Origin: Lacunisphaera sp.
GTDB taxonomy: Bacteria; Verrucomicrobiota; Verrucomicrobiia; Opitutales; Opitutaceae
DNA: 46,974 nt
Direction: 5' to 3'
Assembly: GCA_029945445.1 (NCBI GenBank)
Contig: JAQSCO010000057.1
Location: 1-46,974 of the forward strand
Of this stretch, positions 1-8,044 are shown piece by piece. The notes beneath the pieces were generated by a model, which was not told the origin of the DNA, did no database searches, and was given only the letters and a program-made list of their open reading frames with translations. Each line of letters starts with the position of its first letter. The first letter of the stretch is position 1. A program made the translations under genes and the position numbers.

Positions 1-2846
1 TTGCCCGGCGAGGCAAAGCGGCCGATCGGATCAAAGATGACCGGAAACGAGAACTTGCCGGCATTGGCCGCGAGGAATTTGTCGTAGTCCTCCCGCGAGC
101 AATAGGAGATGAGCGCAACGAACTGCACGTTCTGCCCGGCATAGTTGCGGGCCCACGTCTCCTCGAAGGCGACGAAGTCGGAGGCGTTGAGCGCGTTCCA
201 CACGTTGAGCACGACGGTCTTGCCCTTGGCGAGGTCGGAGAATTTCACGGGCTGGCCATCGGGACCCTGCGCGGTGAAGTCGACCAAGGGCAGCGGCTGT
301 CCCTTCACCAGCTTGCCCATGCCTTCGAAGAACGGCGGCGGCGGGTTCTTCGCCGTCTCCGCGGCCTGGATGGCACTCTGCTTTGCCTCTTCGGCCGCGG
401 CCACGAGCGCTGCCTTGCCCCTGGTGGCGAGGGCCTCGTCGATTTTCACGCCGGCGAGCGCGAGCGCGCCCTCGGTGCGGGGGTCGCCCTCCCCGCCGTT
501 GCCGACGATGGTGGCGACGATCTTGCCGTCGCGGCCGATCACGAACTGCGTGGGAATGCCCACGACGCCGTAGAGGGCGGAAGAGGCGCGTTTGTCAAAA
601 GTGGCGGAGCCGCGTTCGTTCGGGTCGGCGGCGAAGAGGATGGCGGCGTATTTTTCCTGGTTGGCGGGCACCCATTTCTCAAAAGCCGCGCGGGTGTCGC
701 TCGTGCAGGAGGCGAGGACGACGACGTCCTGGTCCTTGTATTGCGCGGCGATCTTCGCGGTGTGCGGAAACGAGCCGATGCACGGGCCGCACCACGTGGC
801 CCAGAAGTCGAGGATGACCACCTTGCCCTTGAAGTCGGACAGCTTCACGTCCTTGCCGGCCAGGTCCTTCATCACGAAGTCGGGTGCCACCGCGCCGGCG
901 GCGAGGGTCGCGGGCCGCGCGGGCGCGGGCTTGTCAGGCGCGGGCGCCGGCTTGATCGTGGCGGCGGCCATCATGCCACCAGCCGCCTCGGCGGGCTTGC
1001 GCGCGGTGGAGCCGGCGGGAAAGAACTCCTTGGGCTTGTCCTCCGCGGCGAGTTCGACGCCCGCGAGCATGAGGAGGTTGGCCAGCCCGGCGTGGGTGCC
1101 GGGACCATAGCCGACGTAATTGCCGACCAGCTTGCCCTCGGCGTTGATGACCAGGGTGGTAGGCAGCGGCGTCAGGGCCCCGCCCGAGAGTTGCATCATG
1201 ATGGTCTTTTTCATGGCCTCTTTGTCGCCGGCGGCCGGCTTGCCGACCGGGTCGAACACCGTCGTGAAGGTATACTTGCCCTTGCTGGCCTCAACCCACT
1301 TGTCGTAGTTGGGCCGGGTGTCGAAACAGCAGATGCCGAGGAAGACCACGCCCTTGGCCGCATACTTGCGGTGCATCTCCTCATAGTGCGGCATGGCCTG
1401 CTGGCAGGGGCCGCACCAAGTCGCCCAGAAATCGAGCACCACGGTCTTGCCCTTGGCGAAGTCGGAGAACTTCGCCTCCTTGCCGTCGTTCGTCATCACG
1501 GTGAAATCCGGCAGCACGTCGCCGGCCTTGAGCTTGCCGTATTTCTCGCTGAATGGCGCCTTCGGGGCGGCTGGCTGCGCCGCGGTCGTGCCGCCGGCCG
1601 GGGCCGGGGTGCCGCCCATCGGCATCGCGCCGCCCGCGGCCACGAGGGCGTCCATGTGCTCCTGGGTGAGCTTGACGCCATTGCGGGCCAACATCGAGTA
1701 AGTCATCGCGATGACTTTGTCGCCCATGCCGATGGCGCCGCTCCAGAGCTTGCCCTCAGCGCTGAGAACGGCGGTGGCGGGATACATGCCGACACCGAAG
1801 ATCGTGTTGGTGGCGTTCTCCGCCCAAGCCTTGCCGGCCGGATCCCACGCGACCGAGAATCCGGGATGGGGATTGGCGGCGACCCACTTGTCGAAGTCGG
1901 CACGCTCAGTGGCGGAGAACACAGCGAGCACGTTGAGCGGCTGGTCCTGATAGGCGGCGGCGATTTTCGCGAGCCACGGCTGCGGGCCGTTGCCCGTGCA
2001 GAACTGCACGAGCAGCGTCTTGCCGCGGAAGGAGGAGAGCTTGACCGGCTGGCCGTCCTTGCCCGTGACAGTGAAATCGGGCACCTCGGCGCCGCGCGTG
2101 ATGCTGCCGAATTTTTCGGGCGTAAAGCCGCCGCTGGCGGGCGCGGGTGCACCCATGCCGATCATGGCGGTAGCGGCGGGCATCGCGGGAGTCTTGCCAA
2201 CCATCGGAATGGACTTCCGCTCGCCGGGCTGCTTCTTCGGCTCAGGCGGAATCGCCGCGAGGTCGACCTTGGCGCCGGCGCGGGCCAGCGCGTATTCGAG
2301 GCGGTAGTCCTCGCCGGGGCCGCCGCCGCTGAGCGTCTCGACGATCTTCCCGTCGCGGCCGATCACGAACATGGTCGGGAAGCCGGACACATGATACTTC
2401 GTGTTGAAGACGGACTCGTTCCAGCCGTCGCGGCCGGCGGGATCGAACGCCATGAGGAAGGTGTATTTCCCCTCGCTGCGCTTGATCCAGCCGTCGTAGG
2501 CCTCCCGGCTGTCGTCGGCGGTGATGCCGAGGAGCACGACGCCTTGGTCGGCATATTTGCGGTAGATACGATCGTTGTTCGGCATGGCCGCCTGGCAGGG
2601 CCCGCACCACGTGGCGGAGACGTCGACGATGACGATCTTGCCGGCGAAGTCGGAGAGCTTGATCGTCTCCCCCTTCGGTCCAGTCACGGTGAAATCGGGG
2701 GCGACATCACCCGGGGCCAGCCCGCGGGCGCCCGGGGCGGTGGCACTTGAGGCCGCCACCGTGGCGGGCGCGTCCGCGGCGCGGAGCGAGAACGTCGCCG
2801 CACCGAGCACGACCGTGAGAACAAGCAGACGATAGGGAAATTTCAT
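1..2846 (-). CDS. Exported protein with five tandem thioredoxin (TlpA-like) domains, partial
   Basis: Reading the minus strand from ATG 2844-2846 gives an open frame to base 3 (948 codons), so the C-terminus lies outside the window. Residues 1-25 are a Sec signal peptide (MKFPYRLL, hydrophobic core, then RAADA). Five TlpA/AhpC-TSA-like domains follow at about 200-residue spacing, joined by Ala/Pro-rich linkers. Active-site positions are W80-C-G-P-C84, C283-T-G-N-G-P, W477-C-G-P-C481, W685-C-G-P-C689 and W883-N-A-L-N. Domains 1, 3 and 4 are therefore intact, domain 2 keeps one Cys and domain 5 has none. Family knowledge predicts periplasmic thiol-disulfide exchange. The gene starts 72 bases after the TonB receptor and is probably its operon partner. 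The substrate is unknown. The domain assignment is secure; the role is inferred. Confidence 0.88.
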   Translation of the reverse strand, partial: MKFPYRLLVLTVVLGAATFSLRAADAPATVAASSATAPGARGLAPGDVAPDFTVTGPKGETIKLSDFAGKIVIVDVSATWCGPCQAAMPNNDRIYRKYADQGVVLLGITADDSREAYDGWIKRSEGKYTFLMAFDPAGRDGWNESVFNTKYHVSGFPTMFVIGRDGKIVETLSGGGPGEDYRLEYALARAGAKVDLAAIPPEPKKQPGERKSIPMVGKTPAMPAATAMIGMGAPAPASGGFTPEKFGSITRGAEVPDFTVTGKDGQPVKLSSFRGKTLLVQFCTGNGPQPWLAKIAAAYQDQPLNVLAVFSATERADFDKWVAANPHPGFSVAWDPAGKAWAENATNTIFGVGMYPATAVLSAEGKLWSGAIGMGDKVIAMTYSMLARNGVKLTQEHMDALVAAGGAMPMGGTPAPAGGTTAAQPAAPKAPFSEKYGKLKAGDVLPDFTVMTNDGKEAKFSDFAKGKTVVLDFWATWCGPCQQAMPHYEEMHRKYAAKGVVFLGICCFDTRPNYDKWVEASKGKYTFTTVFDPVGKPAAGDKEAMKKTIMMQLSGGALTPLPTTLVINAEGKLVGNYVGYGPGTHAGLANLLMLAGVELAAEDKPKEFFPAGSTARKPAEAAGGMMAAATIKPAPAPDKPAPARPATLAAGAVAPDFVMKDLAGKDVKLSDFKGKVVILDFWATWCGPCIGSFPHTAKIAAQYKDQDVVVLASCTSDTRAAFEKWVPANQEKYAAILFAADPNERGSATFDKRASSALYGVVGIPTQFVIGRDGKIVATIVGNGGEGDPRTEGALALAGVKIDEALATRGKAALVAAAEEAKQSAIQAAETAKNPPPPFFEGMGKLVKGQPLPLVDFTAQGPDGQPVKFSDLAKGKTVVLNVWNALNASDFVAFEETWARNYAGQNVQFVALISYCSREDYDKFLAANAGKFSFPVIFDPIGRFASPG

Positions 2847-2918
2847 AGGGGAAAAAACAAAGGGACCCGCGGGCGCGCATTGGGTTGCATGCCAGCGGAT
2901 CAATTTCTGCGGAATGGT

Positions 2919-5900
2919 CTACAGCGGCAGATTGAACGAGAACTCGTAGGCGCGCCCGAGGATGAGCTGCTTGTGGAGGCCGGCGTTGAACCCCCAGAGC
3001 GTATCGGAGAACGGGGGCTGCTTGTCGAAGACGTTGGTCACGCCGACATTCACGCGCAGCTTCTTGCCGTAGCCGCGCCAGAGGCCCTGCTTGAACTCGT
3101 AGCCGACCCGCAGATCGAGCTTGCTGACGGAGGGCGTCGGGAAATACGTGACCGAGGTGCTGTTCGACACCAAGGCATTGCCGGCGTTGTTCGTCTTAAA
3201 GCCGTCGAGATACCAGAGGAACGCCGAGGCGGTCCAAGATCCCTTGTTCCAGAAAAGGGAGCTGTTGTATGACCACTTGGGCGGTGAACCGGTATCCTCC
3301 TCGAGGACGACGGGCGGCTGGCCCGGGATGACTTGCCGGAAGGCCTCCAGCGTGTGGCTGGCGGCGACGTTCAGGCGAAAGCGACCGATTTGCTGCCAAG
3401 GCAGCGTGTAATCCACCGCGATGTCCATGCTCCGGTTCACAAGGCGGCCGAAGTTGATGAAGGTCTGGTTGACGCCCGTGATTTGGCCGGGCTGGTTGAG
3501 CGCGATGTCCGCCGCCGTCGGCGCGAGCCGGGTGATTCGGGTCGGAAAGAGCGCCTCGTTGTTGATCATGTTCTGGGCGCTGAGGATCTGCAGCACATTG
3601 GCCTGCTTCGTCTCGTAGTAATTGACCTGCAGATTCAGCCCCTTGACGAACGTGGGCTCATAGACCAGGCCCACAAAGGTGTTGTCGGATGTCTCCGGCT
3701 GCGGCGTGGGACTGGAGCCGCGGGTGACGATGACGCCGGGCGTGGAGGCCGGGTTGCGCAGCGGATCCGTCAGCGTCAGGGTCTGGTTCGCGGCCACCAC
3801 CAGATATTCGTTGGTGCTGGGGGCGCGGAAGCCTTGGCCCCAGCTGCCGCGGATCAGGACGGATTTGAACGGGCTCCACGACACGCCGTATTTCGGCACG
3901 GACTTGGAGAACAGACCGTCCTCCTCATAGCGGCCGGCGAGTTGAAAATCGAGCCGCTGGAGCAGCGGGCGGGCGTTGCCCTTGCCGAAAGCGGGCAGGT
4001 AAAGCTCGGCGAACACGGCCTTGGAATCCTGCCCACCCTCCACCACCGTCGAGGTGGCCAATGGCACGACGGCGCTGGAATAGTTGGTGGTCCGGCTCCA
4101 GACCTTCGATTTGGAAGTGGAGCCGCCAAAGGCCAGCTTCACCGTGCCGCCCTTGTAGGTGAACAGGTCGCCATTGGCGTCAAAGTCTACGCTCTCATAC
4201 TTGGATTTGCTGTAGAGCTCGGGATAGACCGACAGGGTCTCGAGCTGCGCCGCCTGCGAGGGCGCGCCGGCCGCGTAGAAATCGATGAAAGGGTTGAAGC
4301 GCAGCGCCGGGTCCGGATTGATCAGCAGATTGGCGAAGCCGGCCCCGTTGAAGTTGCGGGTGGTCTGGCGCACGGACTGGTCCTGCCACGAGTAGCTCAG
4401 GTCCCACTCCCAGTTGCCCACATTGCCCCGCAGGCCCAGGCCCACGGCGTCGTCCAGCGTGCGCACGCGCTGGGTGGTGGAGCCCCAGTCGGGCAGGATC
4501 ATGCCGACCGTGACGTTCTGGTTGAAGGGATTGAAGGCCGCCGGCAGGCTCACCGCCGAACCAAAGCCACCGGTGACCGAGGTGACCGGTTGCGAGCGGA
4601 TCAGGCTCCGCGTATCGCTGGTGCGGTAACTCGCATTGGCCTCGAGCCGGTCACTGACCCGGTAGCGCAGGTTGCCGCTGGCGCCCCGGCGCTTCGACTC
4701 CCCCACCAAATCGAGGAACGAAGCGGTATTCGCCCGGCGCTGGCCGGAAGCGTTGGTGACGCTGGCGGGGGCAACGATATTGGTCGTCGGGATAAAGGCC
4801 GAGATCGCGGGCGTGCCCGTCGAACCCGCTGGCACCAGGACAACCCGGATGCCGGGAATGGCATCGAACGTTCCCGTCACCACGCCGCCGGAAGCCTGGA
4901 TCACGGCGGGATAACCCCAGTTGAGGGTGTAGTTGCGGCCGTTAAGCGTCGAGCCGTCGGTCAGGAGGATGCCGCGCGGGATGGCGGTGTGATCCTGATT
5001 CTTCGAATAAGCCCGTTGCGAGGCGGCCAGGTTCTCGCGGCCGAAGTAATCGAGGGAAAGCGTGCCGCTCAGCTTGCCGCGGATAAAGCCGGCGGTGATC
5101 GTGGCGTTGCGCTCCTCGCCGCCGCCGTGCTCGCTGGCCTTGTAGCCGCCACTCAGCTCCGTGCCGTTGTAGTCCTTCTTGAGGATAATGTTGATCACGC
5201 CGGCGACCGCGTCGGCCCCGTAGATGGCGGAGGCTCCGTCGGTCGTCACCTCGATGTGGTCGATCATGCCGAGCGAGATGGTGTTCAGGTCGACGAAGCC
5301 CTGCCGGGTGTCGGACCCCTTGTTGCCGTTGCCGGACTTGGCCACCCGGCGGCCGTCGACGAGCACGAGCGTGGAACCGGCGCCGAGGCCGCGCAGGGAC
5401 ACGCCGGACACGCCGCTCTGGGCGATCGGCGCGTCGGAAGCACCCAGCACGAGGTTGAAGGCAGCCGAAGTGGTCTCCGTGCGCTGGCCGAAGTCGGGAT
5501 TGAACTCATCCGGCGCGCTGCTGCGGCCGGACGCGATGCCGGAGTAGACCTGAGGAATCCGCGAGAGGAAGTCCGCCAGCGTCATGGCGCCGGTCGCCTC
5601 GATGTATTCGCGGTTGTAGGTGTTGACCGGTGACGGACCCTCCGCCTCCGTCTGGCGGATGCGGGAGCCGAGCACCGTGTATTTCTCGAGCTTGATGGCG
5701 CCGGTTTCCGTCTTCTCCATCTTAGCCGTCTGGGCGTCTGCCTGACGGCTATCGGCGTTTTTTTCCAGGCCAGGTTCGGGGCGCAGGCCGAGCGCGCCTG
5801 TCTTCTCGTCCTGGACGACGACGAGGCCGGTCCCCGCCACCATTTTCTCCAGGGCCGCGCGGGGTGTCATCTCGCCTTGGGCCGCGTTGGTCCGGACGCC

Positions 5901-6098
5901 GGCGACGGCGTCAGTGGGAAACAGCACCTCGACCCCCGCCTGCTGGGAAAACACCTTGATTGCGGCCGGTGCCTTGTCGGCGGGCACGTCGAATTTCTTG
6001 GCCGTGGGTTCCGAGGCAAAAGCGACGGCGGCCAGGAGAAGGGCGGCGGTCATCGCGAGGAAGCCGCGGGAAACGCGGCGGGTGCTGTGGGTGTGCAT
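2919..6098 (-). CDS. TonB-dependent outer membrane receptor with N-terminal STN signalling domain
   Basis: 1059 residues. I chose ATG 6098 (MHTHSTRR) because it begins a signal peptide ending near AFASEP; the open frame extends 19 codons further upstream without one. An STN domain (about residues 30-105, starting KKFDVPADKAPAAIKVF) is followed by a linker, then a plug domain (KLEKYTVLGSRI, DGASAIYGADAVAGVINII, LVDGRRV) and a long 22-strand barrel ending in EFSFNLPL. Receptors of this class import a ligand using TonB energy, and the STN domain passes ligand occupancy to a FecR protein. The FecR and ECF sigma genes lie directly upstream on the same strand, as expected for this type. No SusD partner is present. 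The ligand cannot be deduced. Confidence 0.93.
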   Translation of the reverse strand: MHTHSTRRVSRGFLAMTAALLLAAVAFASEPTAKKFDVPADKAPAAIKVFSQQAGVEVLFPTDAVAGVRTNAAQGEMTPRAALEKMVAGTGLVVVQDEKTGALGLRPEPGLEKNADSRQADAQTAKMEKTETGAIKLEKYTVLGSRIRQTEAEGPSPVNTYNREYIEATGAMTLADFLSRIPQVYSGIASGRSSAPDEFNPDFGQRTETTSAAFNLVLGASDAPIAQSGVSGVSLRGLGAGSTLVLVDGRRVAKSGNGNKGSDTRQGFVDLNTISLGMIDHIEVTTDGASAIYGADAVAGVINIILKKDYNGTELSGGYKASEHGGGEERNATITAGFIRGKLSGTLSLDYFGRENLAASQRAYSKNQDHTAIPRGILLTDGSTLNGRNYTLNWGYPAVIQASGGVVTGTFDAIPGIRVVLVPAGSTGTPAISAFIPTTNIVAPASVTNASGQRRANTASFLDLVGESKRRGASGNLRYRVSDRLEANASYRTSDTRSLIRSQPVTSVTGGFGSAVSLPAAFNPFNQNVTVGMILPDWGSTTQRVRTLDDAVGLGLRGNVGNWEWDLSYSWQDQSVRQTTRNFNGAGFANLLINPDPALRFNPFIDFYAAGAPSQAAQLETLSVYPELYSKSKYESVDFDANGDLFTYKGGTVKLAFGGSTSKSKVWSRTTNYSSAVVPLATSTVVEGGQDSKAVFAELYLPAFGKGNARPLLQRLDFQLAGRYEEDGLFSKSVPKYGVSWSPFKSVLIRGSWGQGFRAPSTNEYLVVAANQTLTLTDPLRNPASTPGVIVTRGSSPTPQPETSDNTFVGLVYEPTFVKGLNLQVNYYETKQANVLQILSAQNMINNEALFPTRITRLAPTAADIALNQPGQITGVNQTFINFGRLVNRSMDIAVDYTLPWQQIGRFRLNVAASHTLEAFRQVIPGQPPVVLEEDTGSPPKWSYNSSLFWNKGSWTASAFLWYLDGFKTNNAGNALVSNSTSVTYFPTPSVSKLDLRVGYEFKQGLWRGYGKKLRVNVGVTNVFDKQPPFSDTLWGFNAGLHKQLILGRAYEFSFNLPL

Positions 6099-6297
6099 GG
6101 TGACTAGGTGACGGGTGTGTGGGCAGCCGGCGCACGGCCGGCCGTGTGGTTCCAATTACTCAGACGCCCCGGCCGGCAAAATCTGTTACAAGAAAATCTC
6201 CGACCGGGCGGAAGGCGCTTGCTTCGGCCGGTCCTGGTGGACCCAGCTCCCGCTGGGCCGCGACTGAGCCCTCCAGCAAGGCATCACCGATCCGGCC

Positions 6298-7398
6298 TCA
6301 CTTGGCCGGGCGCAGGACGATTTCGCCGTCGCCGTTCCGCACGGACGTCGCGACCTCAATCTCCTCCAGCATGCGGACAAAACCCTCGGGATTGTCGGAC
6401 CGGTAGTTGCCGGTAACGCGGAATTCACCGAAACCCTTCCCCTCAATCCGCAATTGCAGGCGGTTGTGCCGGTTCATCAGCGCGACGGCCTCCGCCAGCG
6501 CCATGCCTTCAAACTCCAGACGGGGCAGGCGCCAGGCAAGCCGCGCGTTCATCTGATCATCGTTCATTTCCTGCGGCTGCGACAAGGCTTCCGCCTCGGC
6601 CGGCACCGGCCCATTGACCGTCCGCGCAATGGCCGGGCGCAGCCGGATCAGGGCGAAGCGCACCTTCTTGCCAGCTTCCACGCGGACCGGGTTGCCGTCC
6701 GTAGTGCCCGTCGCGGAAATCCGTCCGACGTCGACGGCGCCCTCCTTCACCACGACCTCGACGGCCGTCGGCTGCATCTGCACGGCGAACGCCGTGCCGA
6801 CCGCGCGCACAACCACGCCGTTGGACTCAACATAGAAGGGCCGGTCCTTGTTCTTCTCCACCCGGAAAAACGCCTCGCCCTTCACCAGCTTCACCCGGCG
6901 CTCCGTGGCGGAATACCGCACTTCGATCTCGGCGCCGGCATTCAGCTCGACGATCGAGCCGTCGGGCAGCTTGCGGATCGGATCGTAGGCGGGGGCTGGC
7001 GCGACCTGGGCGACAGCGGACGGTTGCGTCGGCAACCCCCGGCCCGGCGCGGCAACGCGCCATTGGAAATAGAACAACCCCGCTGCCAGCGCCAGGCCGG
7101 CGGCGACGCCCGCCTGCACGCGGCGCGCCTTGCGCTGGCGGGTGCGCACGGCGAGCTGGTCGAGGATCACACTCGCGGCGCCGCGCTCCTGCACGCGGTC
7201 GAAGACCGACCAGGCCTCCGTGAACCGGTCAAAGGCGTCCGCATGCCGCGGGTCGCCCGACAGCCAGTCCTGGAAAATCTGCTGCTCCTCCCGGGTCAGA
7301 CCGGCGTCGGCGCGCGTCACCCAGTCAGCGGCGGCCGTCTCGATGGCCGCGGGCAGCGGCGAGCGGCCGGATTGGGTCACGTGAGTTTTCGCGTTCAT
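6298..7398 (-). CDS. FecR-family anti-sigma factor / signal transducer
   Basis: 366 residues. The N-terminal cytoplasmic part (about 20-70, AADWVTRADAGLT and DWLSGDPRHADAFDR) is the DUF4880 type that binds the sigma factor. One membrane helix (about 95-112, AAGLALAAGLFYFQW) is followed by a periplasmic FecR domain (LPDGSIVELNAG, GEAFFRVEKNKDRPFYV, VRAVGTAFAV). The C-terminal 75 residues (LEFEGMALAEAVALMNRHN) resemble the STN-type fold that contacts the receptor. The gene overlaps the sigma factor gene by four bases (ATGA), so the two are translationally coupled. It should hold the sigma factor inactive until the TonB receptor at 2919-6098 signals. Confidence 0.92.
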   Translation of the reverse strand: MNAKTHVTQSGRSPLPAAIETAAADWVTRADAGLTREEQQIFQDWLSGDPRHADAFDRFTEAWSVFDRVQERGAASVILDQLAVRTRQRKARRVQAGVAAGLALAAGLFYFQWRVAAPGRGLPTQPSAVAQVAPAPAYDPIRKLPDGSIVELNAGAEIEVRYSATERRVKLVKGEAFFRVEKNKDRPFYVESNGVVVRAVGTAFAVQMQPTAVEVVVKEGAVDVGRISATGTTDGNPVRVEAGKKVRFALIRLRPAIARTVNGPVPAEAEALSQPQEMNDDQMNARLAWRLPRLEFEGMALAEAVALMNRHNRLQLRIEGKGFGEFRVTGNYRSDNPEGFVRMLEEIEVATSVRNGDGEIVLRPAK

Positions 7399-7934
7399 GG
7401 GGTTTTCAGCCGGCGGCGCATATCCTCGGCGACGCGGCGCAGGCCGCGGGCGGCCTGGACCTGCACGGTCTGCTCGGACAGGCCGAGGCGGGCGGCGATG
7501 TCCTTCTGGGACACGCCCTGGAGTTTGCGGAGGATGAAAATTTCACGGCAGCGGGCCGGCAGCGCGTCGATGGCATCCACCAGCAGCTCGATTTCCTGCT
7601 GGCGGGTGGCGGCCGACGCGGCGTCGGGTCTATCATCTATGACGAACAAAGCGGCCAAATCTGTTACGCCGTCGATGGGCGAGCGCCGGCCGCGCCGGAT
7701 CGTGTCGAGGGCGAGGTTGCGGGCGATGCTGAACAGGAAGGCCTTGGCCGAGGCGATCGGGTGCAGCGCCCGGGCCTTCCAGATGCGGAGGTAGGATTCC
7801 TGCACCACGTCGTCGACGTCGCGCACCGCCGGGAAGCGCCCCCGCAGATAGGCCCGCAGCGACGAGTCGTGCGGATGCACGTCCTCGGCAAACCACTTCT
7901 CGGGCGGCTTGGGCTTGTTGGGTGGAAGACTCAC
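7395..7934 (-). CDS. ECF RNA polymerase sigma factor, FecI-like
   Basis: 179 residues. Region 2 (about 28-95) contains RDVDDVVQESYLRIWKA and AFLFSIARNLALDTIRR. Region 4 (about 115-175) contains LPARCREIFILRKLQGVSQKDIAARLGLSEQTV, a clear helix-turn-helix. Length and layout fit FecI-type extracytoplasmic-function sigma factors. It is first in the minus-strand run sigma-FecR-receptor-thioredoxin and shares an ATGA overlap with the FecR gene. By family analogy it drives transcription of the receptor operon when released. I could not identify its own promoter in the 110-base gap upstream (7935-8044). Confidence 0.94.
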   Translation of the reverse strand: MSLPPNKPKPPEKWFAEDVHPHDSSLRAYLRGRFPAVRDVDDVVQESYLRIWKARALHPIASAKAFLFSIARNLALDTIRRGRRSPIDGVTDLAALFVIDDRPDAASAATRQQEIELLVDAIDALPARCREIFILRKLQGVSQKDIAARLGLSEQTVQVQAARGLRRVAEDMRRRLKTP

Positions 7935-8044
7935 AGGCGCCTCAGGGCGCTACACTCACACCGACGCGGAAACCAGCCCAAAATGGCCATCCGTCATCCG
8001 TCCGGCAGAACGCCCACATCGGACCAAGACGGAATTATTTCCAC

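Noticed and set aside
3333..5633. A 766-codon open frame on the plus strand, antisense to the TonB receptor
   Set aside because: It is the GC-bias shadow of a well-supported receptor gene; its sequence is low in hydrophobic patterning and rich in Arg, Gly and Ala and resembles no family.
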